From an uncultured Eubacteriales bacterium (GTDB taxonomy: Bacteria; Bacillota; Clostridia; Oscillospirales; CAG-272), in assembly GCA_905201895.1 (NCBI GenBank), contig CAJKPX010000012.1, forward strand, positions 1 to 55,427: a stretch of DNA of 55,427 nucleotides. The letters run 5' to 3'. The notes beneath the pieces were generated by a model, which was given only the letters and a program-made list of their open reading frames with translations, was not told the origin of the DNA and did no database searches. The stretch's first letter is position 1; the number at the start of each line of letters is the position of its first letter. Made by a program: the position numbers and the translations under genes. This document shows positions 39,844 through 48,822 of the stretch, piece by piece.

Positions 39844-41982
39844 TTACATGTTCATCTGACGGGTATCCTTGAGCTTCTTCTGACGGAGCTGCAGGCAATA
39901 GCTGCTCGACATGCCGTCGGTGCTCTCCAGCTTGAGCGTGATGCGGTCGGCATCGCACTTGGGCAGCACGCAACGGACGGTGGGACCCTGCTTGCTCGAG
40001 TTTGCCGATGCGTTCGACTTCCAATCCAGCAGATCAAAGGTTTCGTCACCAACCTGCAGGCTGATGTGAACCTCGCCCGAAATTGCCTCGGGGGTATCGT
40101 TGAGGAGCCAGATTTCCGCCTCGAAGGTCTCGCCAACCGCCCATGCAAACTTCTTGACGCGTGCGCTGAAAAGCTTGGGACGGAGAGCGGATTTAACGTA
40201 TTCGTAAGCAGGCTTGGGCTTGGAGGGGAACTCAATCAGGCTGTTATTTGCGGCGGTCATCCAGGGCTCGTCGAAGCACCAGTTGAGCATCATACCGCAA
40301 TGCGGCCACTGCTTGCGCATCTCCTCGAAGGCAGCTTGATAGCCTGCGCATTGGAGCCAATTCGAGCGCTCAACCGTCTGCTCGAGCGAGGTCGATTCGC
40401 CAAAGTAACGCTCCAGCGTATCAAGACAGGTCCAGGAGGCAAGTCCCCATGCGTTAAAGCCGTGGTGCGCGATCCACGCCTCGGTGGGCTTGATCGGGAA
40501 CAGCTCGTCCTCGGGAATGATCTTTTTCAGGGTCTCCACGCTTGCAATCGACGGAACGCCAAACTCGGTGTAGGCAACGTCATGCGAGCGCTGGAATTCC
40601 TCAAAGACCTCCAGACCCAACGAATGCGAATAGAACTGATATCCGCCGTGTGCCATGCCGACCAACGGCGAGGTTGCCAGGAAGGGACGCGAGCGGTCGA
40701 GATCGTAGCAGAGCTTATTGAGCAGACGCAGCGGATGCGACTGATCGGTCATACCCGACCATCCGTTGAAGAGCTCGTTTCCGCCACACCAGAGTGCAAG
40801 CGAGGGATGCGAGCGCAGCGAGCGAATGATCGCGGTCGCCTCGGATTCGAGAACCGACAGGTAATGCGGCGTGTCGGGATAGTTGTTGCAGGCAAGCATG
40901 AATTCCTGCCAGACCATGATGCCGTAGCGGTCACAGAGGTCATAGAAGGAGCGCTTGCAAACAGAGGAGCCGCCCCACATACGGAGGATGTTCATGTGTG
41001 CGTCGCGAGCAAGCGTGAGAAGCGAATCGTAGCGCGCCTCGTCGGTCTGTCCCCAGAAAATATCGGGATTGACCCAGTTGGAGCCCTTTGCAAGGATGCG
41101 GCGACCGTTCAGCTCAACGGTTGCGGGAACTGCATAGCGCGATTTGGGGAACCCATGGGGATCGGTAGCACCCGTGTTGCGCACCAGACGCAGGCGGCGG
41201 AAGCCGATGTGTCCCACGCGCTGCTCGCGCTCGTTCTCAAGCTTCCAGGTGTAGAGATAGGGGGTTCCCTGTCCGTTACACCACCACAGCTCGGGATTTT
41301 TCAACGTGAATTCGCCGTCGGTGCCGCTATAAACCACGTTGCCCTCGGCATCGGTGAGCGTGAGGGTGCAGGGCTTCTCGCAATCGAAGGAGACGCGAAC
41401 GGTGCCCTCGGTCAGATCCTCGGACAACTCGGTGAGAACCTCGGCGTTTGCGATATAGTAAGCGTCACGCGTTTCGATATACGCCTCGTCCCACAGACCC
41501 GAAATAACCAAACGCGGGTTCCAGTCCCAGCCGTAGGAAACGGGGGGCTTGCAGCTGCGGTCAGCCTCATCGCGCGTGCCGGGTCTTGCATCCTTGCGCT
41601 TGGGGTGCGGATAAATGTAAACCGTGAGCAGATCATCCTTGCCCGTGAGGTGATCGGTCAGATCGACCTCTGCGGCACGGAACATGCCCTCGTAGGAATA
41701 GAGCTTTTCGCCATTGAGCAGAATGTCGTAGCGATAATCAATGCCACGCGAAACGAAGAACACGCGCTCGCCCTCTTTTTTCTCATAGCGGAGGGTGGTG
41801 CGGTACTCCCAAGCGTCGTCCTCATAGGGAACGTACTGCTTGTAACCGTCGGCAAACTGCACGTCGGTAAATCCGCGCGCAACGCCGAAATCGTACTGAA
41901 TGTTACCCGGAACACTCACGGGAAAGAGCGCGTCGGGTGCCTCGGAGCAGTTTCTGCCCTGCCAAACCTGATCAAATCTCAT
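39844..41982 (-). CDS. Glycoside hydrolase family 2 beta-mannosidase
   Basis: A 712-residue GH2 enzyme of the beta-mannosidase branch, which removes terminal beta-mannose from manno-oligosaccharides. The sugar-binding domain contains SYGWDWNPRLVISGLW, a beta-mannosidase hallmark. The TIM barrel has NILRMWGGSSVCKRSFYDLCDRYGIMVWQEFMLACNNYP and LALWCGGNEL with acid/base E403; the nucleophile is E473 in TEFGVPS. No signal peptide, so it is cytoplasmic. It is a little shorter than typical members (about 800 residues), mostly at the C-terminal Ig-like domains. The ATG at 41982 follows CAGGAGG closely (4 nt). It has the paired AraC-type element in its promoter, linking its expression to two of the solute-binding proteins and suggesting they may capture manno-oligosaccharides. 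Confidence 0.92.
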   Translation of the reverse strand: MRFDQVWQGRNCSEAPDALFPVSVPGNIQYDFGVARGFTDVQFADGYKQYVPYEDDAWEYRTTLRYEKKEGERVFFVSRGIDYRYDILLNGEKLYSYEGMFRAAEVDLTDHLTGKDDLLTVYIYPHPKRKDARPGTRDEADRSCKPPVSYGWDWNPRLVISGLWDEAYIETRDAYYIANAEVLTELSEDLTEGTVRVSFDCEKPCTLTLTDAEGNVVYSGTDGEFTLKNPELWWCNGQGTPYLYTWKLENEREQRVGHIGFRRLRLVRNTGATDPHGFPKSRYAVPATVELNGRRILAKGSNWVNPDIFWGQTDEARYDSLLTLARDAHMNILRMWGGSSVCKRSFYDLCDRYGIMVWQEFMLACNNYPDTPHYLSVLESEATAIIRSLRSHPSLALWCGGNELFNGWSGMTDQSHPLRLLNKLCYDLDRSRPFLATSPLVGMAHGGYQFYSHSLGLEVFEEFQRSHDVAYTEFGVPSIASVETLKKIIPEDELFPIKPTEAWIAHHGFNAWGLASWTCLDTLERYFGESTSLEQTVERSNWLQCAGYQAAFEEMRKQWPHCGMMLNWCFDEPWMTAANNSLIEFPSKPKPAYEYVKSALRPKLFSARVKKFAWAVGETFEAEIWLLNDTPEAISGEVHISLQVGDETFDLLDWKSNASANSSKQGPTVRCVLPKCDADRITLKLESTDGMSSSYCLQLRQKKLKDTRQMNM

Positions 41983-42034
41983 ATTGCCTCCTGTATCTTC
42001 CGCCGTTGGCGGTTTTTTCAATTTGAGCAACTAC

Positions 42035-42097
42035 ATTATACCACAGAAAAAGCAGTGATTTCTATTACTTTTTTGCGCAATGATAGGAATTTTTTGT
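42035..42097 (-). promoter_or_regulatory. Promoter with paired AraC-type half-sites (beta-mannosidase)
   Basis: On the minus strand: ACAAAAAATTCCTAT and GCAAAAAAGTAATAG, 21 bp apart (42096-42097 and 42075-42076), then TAGAAA (42059-42064), 18 bp and TATAAT (42035-42040, preceded by TGG). The proximal site lies 35 bp from the -10, versus 34 bp in the two SBP promoters. Confidence 0.62.
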
Positions 42098-42112
42098 ATA
42101 AGCTCTCTTTTT

Positions 42113-42772
42113 TCACAGCAGCGTCTGCCCGTTGATGCGCAGTCGGAAGGACAGCCCCAAGCTTTCGGCCGCCTTGCGGCAGAGGATCATGCGCTCGATA
42201 AAGATTTCAAAATAATCCATCACTGGGCTATACTGCGTTTCAATTTCAAGAGAAAGAAGAACCTCGTGCACGGCTGTGTCGACGGTTAACTCCGACGAGG
42301 TGACCGAATAGTTGACGCGATCGTGAATATCAAAGGTTGCAAGATCGCGGTTGCGCACGCGGCTTCGGCGCACGTCGGATTTATCGGCAAGAATCAACGC
42401 CGCGGCGACCGGATTGACGGGAACGCCCGTGCCCTCGTCATGGTTTCCGATCGCGGTAACAATCGTGGAGATATCGGTTGCAGCAAGCCCCAGGTGATCG
42501 AGCAGGCGAAACGCTATGATCGCGCCGCTCTGCGAATGGTCCACGCGGTTGACCAGATTTCCGATATCGTGCAGATATCCCGCCATCTGTGCCACCTCGA
42601 TCTGATGCGCGGGATAATTGAGGCTACTCAAAATATATTTTACGGTTTCGGCAACCTTGCACACGTGCGCAAAGCTGTGCTCGGTGTAGCCGAGTGCCTC
42701 AAGCGAGGCGTCCGCCGCCTGAATATAGGTTCGGATTTCGGGATTTTTCCGCAATTCTTCGTAAGTCAGCAT
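42113..42772 (-). CDS. HD-domain phosphohydrolase
   Basis: A 219-residue protein with a complete HD metal site: H36 in EHSFAHVCKV, H68-D69 in YLHDIGN, H111 in GNHDEG and D130 in ILADKSDV. HD proteins hydrolyse phosphomono- or diesters such as nucleotides. The C-terminal part is a small strand-rich domain ending in RLRINGQTLL. A single-gene unit; a TATACT lies upstream at 42802-42807 on the minus strand, without a clear -35. It borders the phage head cassette, divergently oriented, and nothing ties it to that function. Its substrate is unknown. Confidence 0.85.
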   Translation of the reverse strand: MLTYEELRKNPEIRTYIQAADASLEALGYTEHSFAHVCKVAETVKYILSSLNYPAHQIEVAQMAGYLHDIGNLVNRVDHSQSGAIIAFRLLDHLGLAATDISTIVTAIGNHDEGTGVPVNPVAAALILADKSDVRRSRVRNRDLATFDIHDRVNYSVTSSELTVDTAVHEVLLSLEIETQYSPVMDYFEIFIERMILCRKAAESLGLSFRLRINGQTLL

Positions 42773-42921
42773 GGGGATTTCCTTTCCTGTTTGATAGTGA
42801 CAGTATAACGCACCGCTGTGTCTTGTTTTTGTACGTCACATGAACAAATTGTTAATTGAAGCAATGAAACGGCGTTTTTTGCTCACTCAAAATGCAAAAA
42901 AGTGCGAAAAAATCTAAAAAA

Positions 42922-42976
42922 GTGGCACAGAGTGGCACGGAGTGGCAGAAGGTGGCACGGTTGAATGCGGTAGAAT
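42922..42976 (+). promoter_or_regulatory. Four 10-bp direct repeats plus -10 box ahead of the phage head cassette
   Basis: GTGGCACAGA, GTGGCACGGA, GTGGCAGAAG and GTGGCACGGT sit end to end from 42922 to 42961, one helical turn each. TAGAAT lies at 42971-42976 with no -35 hexamer; the repeats occupy that region. They could be an activator or repressor operator, or a terminase recognition (pac) site 56 bp upstream of the small terminase gene. The rest of the 42773-43016 gap is AT-rich with no other feature seen. Confidence 0.6.
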
Positions 42977-43016
42977 ATCGTTGCACAGAGCAAGAAAGTG
43001 AGGTGATGCGCTTGAC

Positions 43017-43418
43017 ATGAGCGAGCAAGCAAAGAAGACAGACCGAAACGCGCTGATCGACGCGGCGCGTGACGGAAGTCTTCCGAGAAAAATCAAAAAG
43101 TATCTGTCGGCATGCCGTCCGCCCCCCGACGCCGATCCAAAAAAGGAGAGCGGGCGACTACCGACCCTGGCGGGCTTTTGCAGTATGCTCGGCTGCGGTC
43201 AGCAAGCCGCCGAGGAGCTGGCACGCGAGTTCCCCGTAGAGTTCGATTATCTCTGCGCAGTGCTGGAGGATGAGGCACTCAATTCCGCCCGTTCCCCCAC
43301 TCTGATCAACACCTATCTGAAGGAACGCCTTCATTACGGTGAGCGCGGAGAGACGGTGCCATCCGACACGGTGGTGCAGCCGATCTTCGAGCATGACATT
43401 CTGGAGGACGGCTCGTGA
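43017..43418 (+). CDS. Phage terminase small subunit (probable)
   Basis: A 133-residue basic/acidic helical protein. A basic N-terminal segment (GSLPRKIKKYLSACRPP) is followed by a helix-turn-helix-like part (TLAGFCSMLGCGQQAAEELAREFP) and a C-terminal helical region with LINTYLKERLHYG. These features and its place directly before a large terminase gene (4-nt GTGA overlap) fit a small terminase subunit, which recognises the phage genome for packaging. The start follows GAGGTGA by about 10 nt. Sequence similarity alone would be weak; the call rests mainly on context. Confidence 0.75.
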   Translation: MSEQAKKTDRNALIDAARDGSLPRKIKKYLSACRPPPDADPKKESGRLPTLAGFCSMLGCGQQAAEELAREFPVEFDYLCAVLEDEALNSARSPTLINTYLKERLHYGERGETVPSDTVVQPIFEHDILEDGS

Positions 43419-44743
43419 CGTCCGGAAGCGCAAAAAAGCTCTACATCAAGGGAAAGCCGAACGCCAAGCAGCAGGAGTTTTTCCGTTCCCGTGCCCGTTA
43501 CACCGCCTACGGTGGTGCGCGAGGAGGCGGAAAATCCTGGGCACTGCGGCGTAAGCTGGTGGGACTTTGCCTGCGATATGCGGGTATCCGATGCCTGCTT
43601 GTTCGCCGCTCCTACCCCGAGCTGAAGGCAAACCACGTGCAGCCCCTCCTTACCGAATACGGAGGGCTTCTGACCTACCGTGAGAGCGAAAAAAGCCTCT
43701 CCTTCCCCAATGGAAGCCGTATTTTTCTGGGACATTGCGCATCCAACCGCGACTGCCTGCGTTATCAAGGGCAGGAATATGACGTGATCGCCATCGACGA
43801 AGCTACGCAACTGAGCGAATATCAGTTTTCTATTTTCAAGGCTTGTCTGAGAGGTGTCGGGAACGTTCCGCGGCGGATGTATCTGACCTGCAACCCCGGG
43901 GGAATCGGACACGCATGGGTGAAAAGGCTCTTTCTCGATCGGAAATTCCGCCCCGACGAGCGAGGCGAGGACTACCGCTTTATTTCGGCACAGGTCTATG
44001 ACAATCCCGTTCTGATGGAAGCAGACCCCGCATACGTGCAGCAGCTGGAAAGTCTCCCTCCCAAGCTGCGCGATGCATGGCTGCTCGGCAGATGGGACGT
44101 GTTTGAGGGGCAGTTCTTTCCCGAATTCCGCCCCGACCTGCACGTTGGCAGCACCGCCGAATTTCCGCAACGTCTGCGAAAATTCGTGGCATTTGACTAC
44201 GGGCTTGACATGCTTGCCGCATTGCTTGTCGGAGTGGATGAGCGAGGCAACCTCTACGTCTTGAGAGAAATCTGCGAGCCCAATCACACCCTGCGTGATG
44301 CGGCGGAGCGCGTAGTATCACTCTGCGTGGGGGAGAACGTTGAATACGCGGTGGCATCGCCCGACCTGTGGAACCGACGGCAGGATACGGGGCGAAGTGG
44401 CTTTGAGATCATGCAAGGCGTGCGCGGCATGCCGCCCATGTCGCCGGCGGACAACCGTCGCGTGCCGGGCTGGCGAGTCCTTCGGGAATATCTCAATCCA
44501 AGCTCCGACACACCGATGCTTCGGATTGCATCGACATGCCGCATTCTTACGGAGTCGCTCCCTGCACTACTCTGTGATCCCATGCGTCCGGAGGACGCCT
44601 CGGATGAGCCGCACGAGGTCACGCACGCCCCCGAAGCACTGCGCTATGCGGTGATGAGTCGCGCCGCCCCCTGGAGTGAGGATGAACGCCCCGACCGAAA
44701 CTTCCACTTTCTCTCTAAAAGAAGGAGCACCTCCTTGATCTGA
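43415..44743 (+). CDS. Phage terminase large subunit
   Basis: A 442-residue packaging motor with ATPase and nuclease domains. Walker A is GGARGGGKS (33-41), Walker B VIAIDEAT (D128, E129), coupling motif region YLTCNPGG, and the RNase H-like nuclease begins at FVAFDYGLD with later acidic residues in ASPDLWNRRQD. It starts with a GTG at 43415 that overlaps the previous stop (GTGA), preceded by GGAGG. Length and motifs are complete, so the gene looks functional. It would drive DNA into procapsids made from the portal, scaffold and coat proteins encoded downstream. Confidence 0.92.
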   Translation: MTSGSAKKLYIKGKPNAKQQEFFRSRARYTAYGGARGGGKSWALRRKLVGLCLRYAGIRCLLVRRSYPELKANHVQPLLTEYGGLLTYRESEKSLSFPNGSRIFLGHCASNRDCLRYQGQEYDVIAIDEATQLSEYQFSIFKACLRGVGNVPRRMYLTCNPGGIGHAWVKRLFLDRKFRPDERGEDYRFISAQVYDNPVLMEADPAYVQQLESLPPKLRDAWLLGRWDVFEGQFFPEFRPDLHVGSTAEFPQRLRKFVAFDYGLDMLAALLVGVDERGNLYVLREICEPNHTLRDAAERVVSLCVGENVEYAVASPDLWNRRQDTGRSGFEIMQGVRGMPPMSPADNRRVPGWRVLREYLNPSSDTPMLRIASTCRILTESLPALLCDPMRPEDASDEPHEVTHAPEALRYAVMSRAAPWSEDERPDRNFHFLSKRRSTSLI

Positions 44744-44899
44744 ACGCCGCGGAGCAGCAAAATCCGCGTCGGCGCCGACCGAGTCGCACACCCCTGTTTC
44801 CCCTGCTCTGTGCATCAGGGGTGTATGCGTCCCCGTCGCGTGTCAATTCGGTCGAACGTAAACGAAAATTTTGCAAACAAGAAAGGAAAGGTCATGTAA
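44744..44899 (+). other. Hairpin and start-stop codon pair before the beta-propeller gene
   Basis: ACACCCCTG (44788-44796) can pair with CAGGGGTGT (44816-44824); no T-run follows, so it is not a standard terminator. The Shine-Dalgarno region (GGAAAGG) is followed by ATGTAA and directly by the true ATG at 44900: a start-stop pair that may tune initiation. Confidence 0.5.
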
Positions 44900-46597
44900 A
44901 TGTCCAAAATCAACCCCAAAAAAGCCTATGCCTCCGAGGTTTTTGACGGCTTTGGCGGCATCGGTATTCAAAACACGCTCGGTGGAAAAGGGACTCTCAC
45001 CATGCAAAATTTTCGGATTTTGCCCGACGGCTCGATCCGAAAACGCTGCGGATGGGAGGCAGAATCCTACTTTGACAGCACCCTGCGAGGTCATTGGAGC
45101 GGAGAGCTCAACGGCGTATCCTATCGCTTTGTTGTTGCGGGATCGCAGGTCTACCGTCTGATCGACGGTGAGCAATACCATGCGTGCAGTCTTTCAACCG
45201 ACACGGGCTCGGTTTGCTTTTTCACCTATTGCAACAACCTCTATCTGCTCGACGGACACACGATCCGACGCTTTGATCCCCTCAAGGCACGCTTCGTTGC
45301 AGCATCGGGCTACGTCCCGCTGTTCGGAAAAAACTGGAATCCCGAAACCTGCGGCGTGATGAACGAGCCGCTCAATCTGCTCAACAATCGGATTCGTCTG
45401 CACTACCAAAATCTGAACGGTTCGCTTGAATTCACGCTGCCCTTCTATGTTTCCAGCGTCGATCAGGTTCGCCTGGATACGGAGCTGACTGATGAGTTTA
45501 TCGTGTTCACCACGGATGACGGCTTTTCGGTCAATCGCGTGGCAAAATCGGTGGAGGTCTGCTGCACCATTATGCTCGACAATGAGAACAAGGCACGTCT
45601 CAACGAAGCCCCTTTTGCCCTCTCCCACAACGACGGCATGCGCGAGCGACTGATGCTCTACGGCTCGGAGAAAAACAGTCTCTTTTTCTGCGCTGCTACG
45701 GTGGATGAAGATTCGATCGGCTTCTCAAAGGCAGCCTACCCCGACTCCGACCCACTCTATTTCACCTCCACCGGAATCCTGCCGCTCGGCGACAGCGAGC
45801 ACCCGATCACCTCGGTCTGCAGCCACGGGGAGCGCTTTCTCGCGTTCCATAAGGACGGTGCCTATTCGGTGAGCATTGCAGAGAGCGGACGCAACGCCGA
45901 GGCGTATCCTCTGCTCCACGGAATGGGCTGTCGGGCGAAGAACGCGATCGTACGATTGGACGGAGACCCCGTTGTAATCAATTCAAACGGTGTTTTCACA
46001 CTGCACGCTCCCGATTCCGACCCCGATGATTTCACCGCAACCGCGCTCTCTGACGGGATTTCGGAGCTATCCGATCGGGAGTTTGCAGATCGGGCGTTCA
46101 CCGTGGAGGACCGCGGTCACGGAGAGCTTTGGTTTGGCGCCCCAAATTCTCCGATCTACGTATTCAACACCGCGCGACGGGCGTGGTACACCTTCAACGG
46201 GATCAATGCAACAAATTTCTTTACGCACGGAGACCGCGTCGGTGCCTGCATGTACGAATATCTTTCGATATTTGACGAGTCAAAGACCTCGGATAACGGC
46301 GCTCCGATTGTGGGAATTTTCAAAACGGGCTATCTCGCCTTCGATCATCCCGAGGTATCCAAGCGCTCGCTCCGCCTCTCGCTCTGCGCCGACCCGGGGG
46401 CGCGAGCTGTGGTGGAGGTAAAAAGCGAGAGCGGATCGGCACAAACCCTGCTGATCAGTGAGCGTGGAGGTGGCATTCCCGTTGTTTGGGACCGTCGCCT
46501 TTCGATCGGGCGCTTTCGCCTTTTGCAGGTCACGGTCAGCGACTCGCTCGGCGTCAATTCACGCTATTACAGACTTGCGCTCCACGCAAACGTCTGA
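44900..46597 (+). CDS. Phage structural protein, probable beta-propeller (head completion/stopper-like)
   Basis: A 565-residue protein rich in beta strands with repeated short units (VSYRFVVAGSQVYRLIDGEQ, NNLYLLDGHTIRRFDP, GERFLAFHKDGAYSV, DPVVINSNGVFTLHAP, GELWFGAPNSPIYVFN), each like one blade of a propeller. This layout recalls the P22 gp10 packaged-DNA stabilisation protein that plugs the portal. Unlike the P22 order, it lies between the terminase and portal genes. No enzymatic motif is seen. The C-terminal 100 residues form a separate beta domain. Assignment as a head-completion or tail-like plug is inference from shape and neighbours. Confidence 0.65.
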   Translation: MSKINPKKAYASEVFDGFGGIGIQNTLGGKGTLTMQNFRILPDGSIRKRCGWEAESYFDSTLRGHWSGELNGVSYRFVVAGSQVYRLIDGEQYHACSLSTDTGSVCFFTYCNNLYLLDGHTIRRFDPLKARFVAASGYVPLFGKNWNPETCGVMNEPLNLLNNRIRLHYQNLNGSLEFTLPFYVSSVDQVRLDTELTDEFIVFTTDDGFSVNRVAKSVEVCCTIMLDNENKARLNEAPFALSHNDGMRERLMLYGSEKNSLFFCAATVDEDSIGFSKAAYPDSDPLYFTSTGILPLGDSEHPITSVCSHGERFLAFHKDGAYSVSIAESGRNAEAYPLLHGMGCRAKNAIVRLDGDPVVINSNGVFTLHAPDSDPDDFTATALSDGISELSDREFADRAFTVEDRGHGELWFGAPNSPIYVFNTARRAWYTFNGINATNFFTHGDRVGACMYEYLSIFDESKTSDNGAPIVGIFKTGYLAFDHPEVSKRSLRLSLCADPGARAVVEVKSESGSAQTLLISERGGGIPVVWDRRLSIGRFRLLQVTVSDSLGVNSRYYRLALHANV

Positions 46598-46611
46598 AGG
46601 AAAGGAACAAC

Positions 46612-48144
46612 ATGAAGCAAAACAAAACAATGGCGTGGCAGGAATATGAGGCAGGAAAGGAATACAAGCGCCGCATCGGTCTATATGAGCGCGTTCGGAA
46701 AAACGAGCGCTTCTATCGGGGTGACCAATGGTACGGCACCGACTCCAACCTCCCCCGCCCCGTCTTTAATCTCATCCGAAGGATCACCGACTATCTCGTT
46801 TGTGCGATCGTTCCGGGTGATATCAACATCCACTACGATGATGACAGACTCCCCTATCTCGAAAACGAAATTTTGCGTCAGCGTGTGCACGAGGGTATCG
46901 AAATTCTCAACCGCAACGCCTCCTACCGATGGAAGCGAAACGGCATGCAGTCTTTGGTACATCAGGCGCTGCTCAACGCCGCGATCTCGGGGGACGGTGT
47001 GTTTTATTGCTGGTGGAACCACGAAAAACGCAACGGGCATCCCTTTACGGGAGACGTGCAGACCGATCTGATTGACAGTACCGATCTCTTTGTTGCGGAC
47101 GTCAACAGCACCGATCTGCAATCGCAGGAATATATCATTCTCTCGGGACGCGCAACCGTTGCCGCACTTCGCCGCGAGGCAATCCAGGCAGGCATGAGTG
47201 AAGCGGACGCCAAGACAATCGTTGGCGATGGCGAAGCCGAGTTTACCTCGGGAGACCTTGCGTCCTTTGAGCTGGAGGGTGCGGAAAAAGCAACCTTCCT
47301 CATTCGGTTTTCCCGTGAGAACGGCGAGGTCATCTTTGAAAAATCCACCAAGGATACCGTAATCAAGCGTGTGAGAACCGGTCTGCGCTATTACCCTGTT
47401 GCCTATTTCAATTGGCATCCCGCAAAGGGGTCCTTCCACGGAAGTGCACCCGTGAGCGACATGATCGCAAACCAAACCTACATCAACACCGCCTATGCGA
47501 TGGTCATGAAGCACATGTACGATACGGCGTTCTCCAAGGTTGTCTACGACAAGTCGAGAATTCCCGAATGGTCGAACGAGGTGGGTGAGGCGATCGCGGC
47601 AATGGGCGGCGGCAACGTTGCGGACGCGGTTTCGGTGGTTGGAGTTGGCAAAATGCAGGAGGGCTACCCCGAGCTCATCGAAAACGTCATTGAAACCACC
47701 AAAAACATGATGGGAGCAACCGAGGCGGCGATGGGCGACGCAGCGGCAAACAACACCAGCGCGATCCTCGTTTTGCAGGAGGCGTCGAAGCTTGCCTTGC
47801 AGCTTGTTGCATCCAATCTGCGCCGCTGTATCGGCGAGCTTGCAACGATCTGGGCGGACATGCTCTGCGCATATTCACCGCTTGAGCGCGCGCTTCCCGT
47901 TGAGCTTGAGGGCGACGTGCTGGCACAGAAGCCCGACTACCGCCTGCTCCGCGAGGAGCTCCTGCATGCCACGGCAACCGTGAGCAACATCAGCACCTAC
48001 ACCCCCGCAGCAACCGTTGCGCTGCTCGATAAGCTACTCGAGAACGGACACCTGTCGGTGGAATCCTATCTGGAGCTTCTGCCTGCGGGCGCGGTTCAGG
48101 ACCGCGAAAAAATCCTGAACACCATCAAATCGAAAGGAGCCTGA
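46612..48144 (+). CDS. Phage portal protein (P22 gp1-like)
   Basis: A 510-residue protein. The start region (YEAGKEYKRRIGLYERVRKNERFYRGDQWYG), PRPVFNLIRRITDYLVCAIVPGDINIHY, FHGSAPVSDMIANQTYINTAYAMVMKH and MMGATEAAMGDAAANNTSAILVLQEASKLALQL are typical of podovirus-type portals, the dodecamer at the capsid vertex through which DNA enters. The frame is open upstream to 46486, but GAAGGAAAGG lies before the ATG at 46612, giving MKQNKTMAWQ. It follows the propeller gene by 14 nt and precedes the scaffold gene by 3 nt. Confidence 0.9.
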   Translation: MKQNKTMAWQEYEAGKEYKRRIGLYERVRKNERFYRGDQWYGTDSNLPRPVFNLIRRITDYLVCAIVPGDINIHYDDDRLPYLENEILRQRVHEGIEILNRNASYRWKRNGMQSLVHQALLNAAISGDGVFYCWWNHEKRNGHPFTGDVQTDLIDSTDLFVADVNSTDLQSQEYIILSGRATVAALRREAIQAGMSEADAKTIVGDGEAEFTSGDLASFELEGAEKATFLIRFSRENGEVIFEKSTKDTVIKRVRTGLRYYPVAYFNWHPAKGSFHGSAPVSDMIANQTYINTAYAMVMKHMYDTAFSKVVYDKSRIPEWSNEVGEAIAAMGGGNVADAVSVVGVGKMQEGYPELIENVIETTKNMMGATEAAMGDAAANNTSAILVLQEASKLALQLVASNLRRCIGELATIWADMLCAYSPLERALPVELEGDVLAQKPDYRLLREELLHATATVSNISTYTPAATVALLDKLLENGHLSVESYLELLPAGAVQDREKILNTIKSKGA

Positions 48145-48147
48145 AAA

Positions 48148-48801
48148 ATGAATGATGAAGATCTGGGTTCAACGAATGCGCTCGAAGCGACTCCACCGTC
48201 GGACGATCCGTTTGCTGCACAAAATGCGGAAACGGGAGAATCGGCAGAAGAGGAGACTGCAAAGGGCGCTGATCCGTGCCAACCGATCGCAGAATGCGCA
48301 GTCTCCGAGGACGGTGGGGAAACGGTTCCTGCACTCCATCCTGCGCTTTCTGATGATCCTGTGTCGGATTCTGATCCTGTTCTTCCCGAAAATCCTGATT
48401 CGTCTGAAGCGCAATCTCTGGAGCAGCTGCGAGACGAACTGAAGCATCTGCGGGAAGAAATCCGTGAGCGCGAGGACTTTTACGGTCGTGTGGGACGCGA
48501 GTACGAAGAATTCCGCACGCTCTACCCCGGGGTCAGCCTTTCCGATCTGCCCGACGGCGTTTGGAAGGACGTGAAATGCGGAATTCCGATCGCAGCGGCG
48601 TATGCGCTTGCCGAACAACGCCGACAACGCCTTGCAGAGCAGGCGGATGCCGTCAACCGCACGAACGCGGCACGCTCCAGCGGCTCGCTCTCCGGTACCG
48701 ATCCCGAAATTTTCACCTCTGCGGAGGTTCGGGCAATGACTCGCGACGAGGTACGTCGCAACTATCAAAAAATCATGAACTCCATGAAAAAATGGAACTA
48801 A
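48148..48801 (+). CDS. Phage scaffold protein (probable)
   Basis: A 217-residue, very acidic N-terminal half (about 1-85), a coiled-coil stretch (SLEQLRDELKHLREEIREREDFY) and a basic C-terminal tail (RNYQKIMNSMKKWN). This order, acidic and disordered then coiled then basic, is how scaffold proteins look: the basic tail binds coat protein during procapsid assembly. Its place between portal and coat genes is the classical scaffold position. The start follows GGAG by 8 nt. Confidence 0.78.
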   Translation: MNDEDLGSTNALEATPPSDDPFAAQNAETGESAEEETAKGADPCQPIAECAVSEDGGETVPALHPALSDDPVSDSDPVLPENPDSSEAQSLEQLRDELKHLREEIREREDFYGRVGREYEEFRTLYPGVSLSDLPDGVWKDVKCGIPIAAAYALAEQRRQRLAEQADAVNRTNAARSSGSLSGTDPEIFTSAEVRAMTRDEVRRNYQKIMNSMKKWN

Positions 48802-48822
48802 AAAAAGAAAGGAATTTTTAAT

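Noticed and set aside
42922..42961. CRISPR-like repeat array
   Set aside because: The units are 10 bp and contiguous with no spacers, and no cas gene is near.
42922..42976. Sigma-54 promoter suggested by TGGCAC motifs
   Set aside because: The -12 GC element is not at the required distance from any TGGCAC; the nearest case is off by one base, and the repeats are better explained as phased iterons.
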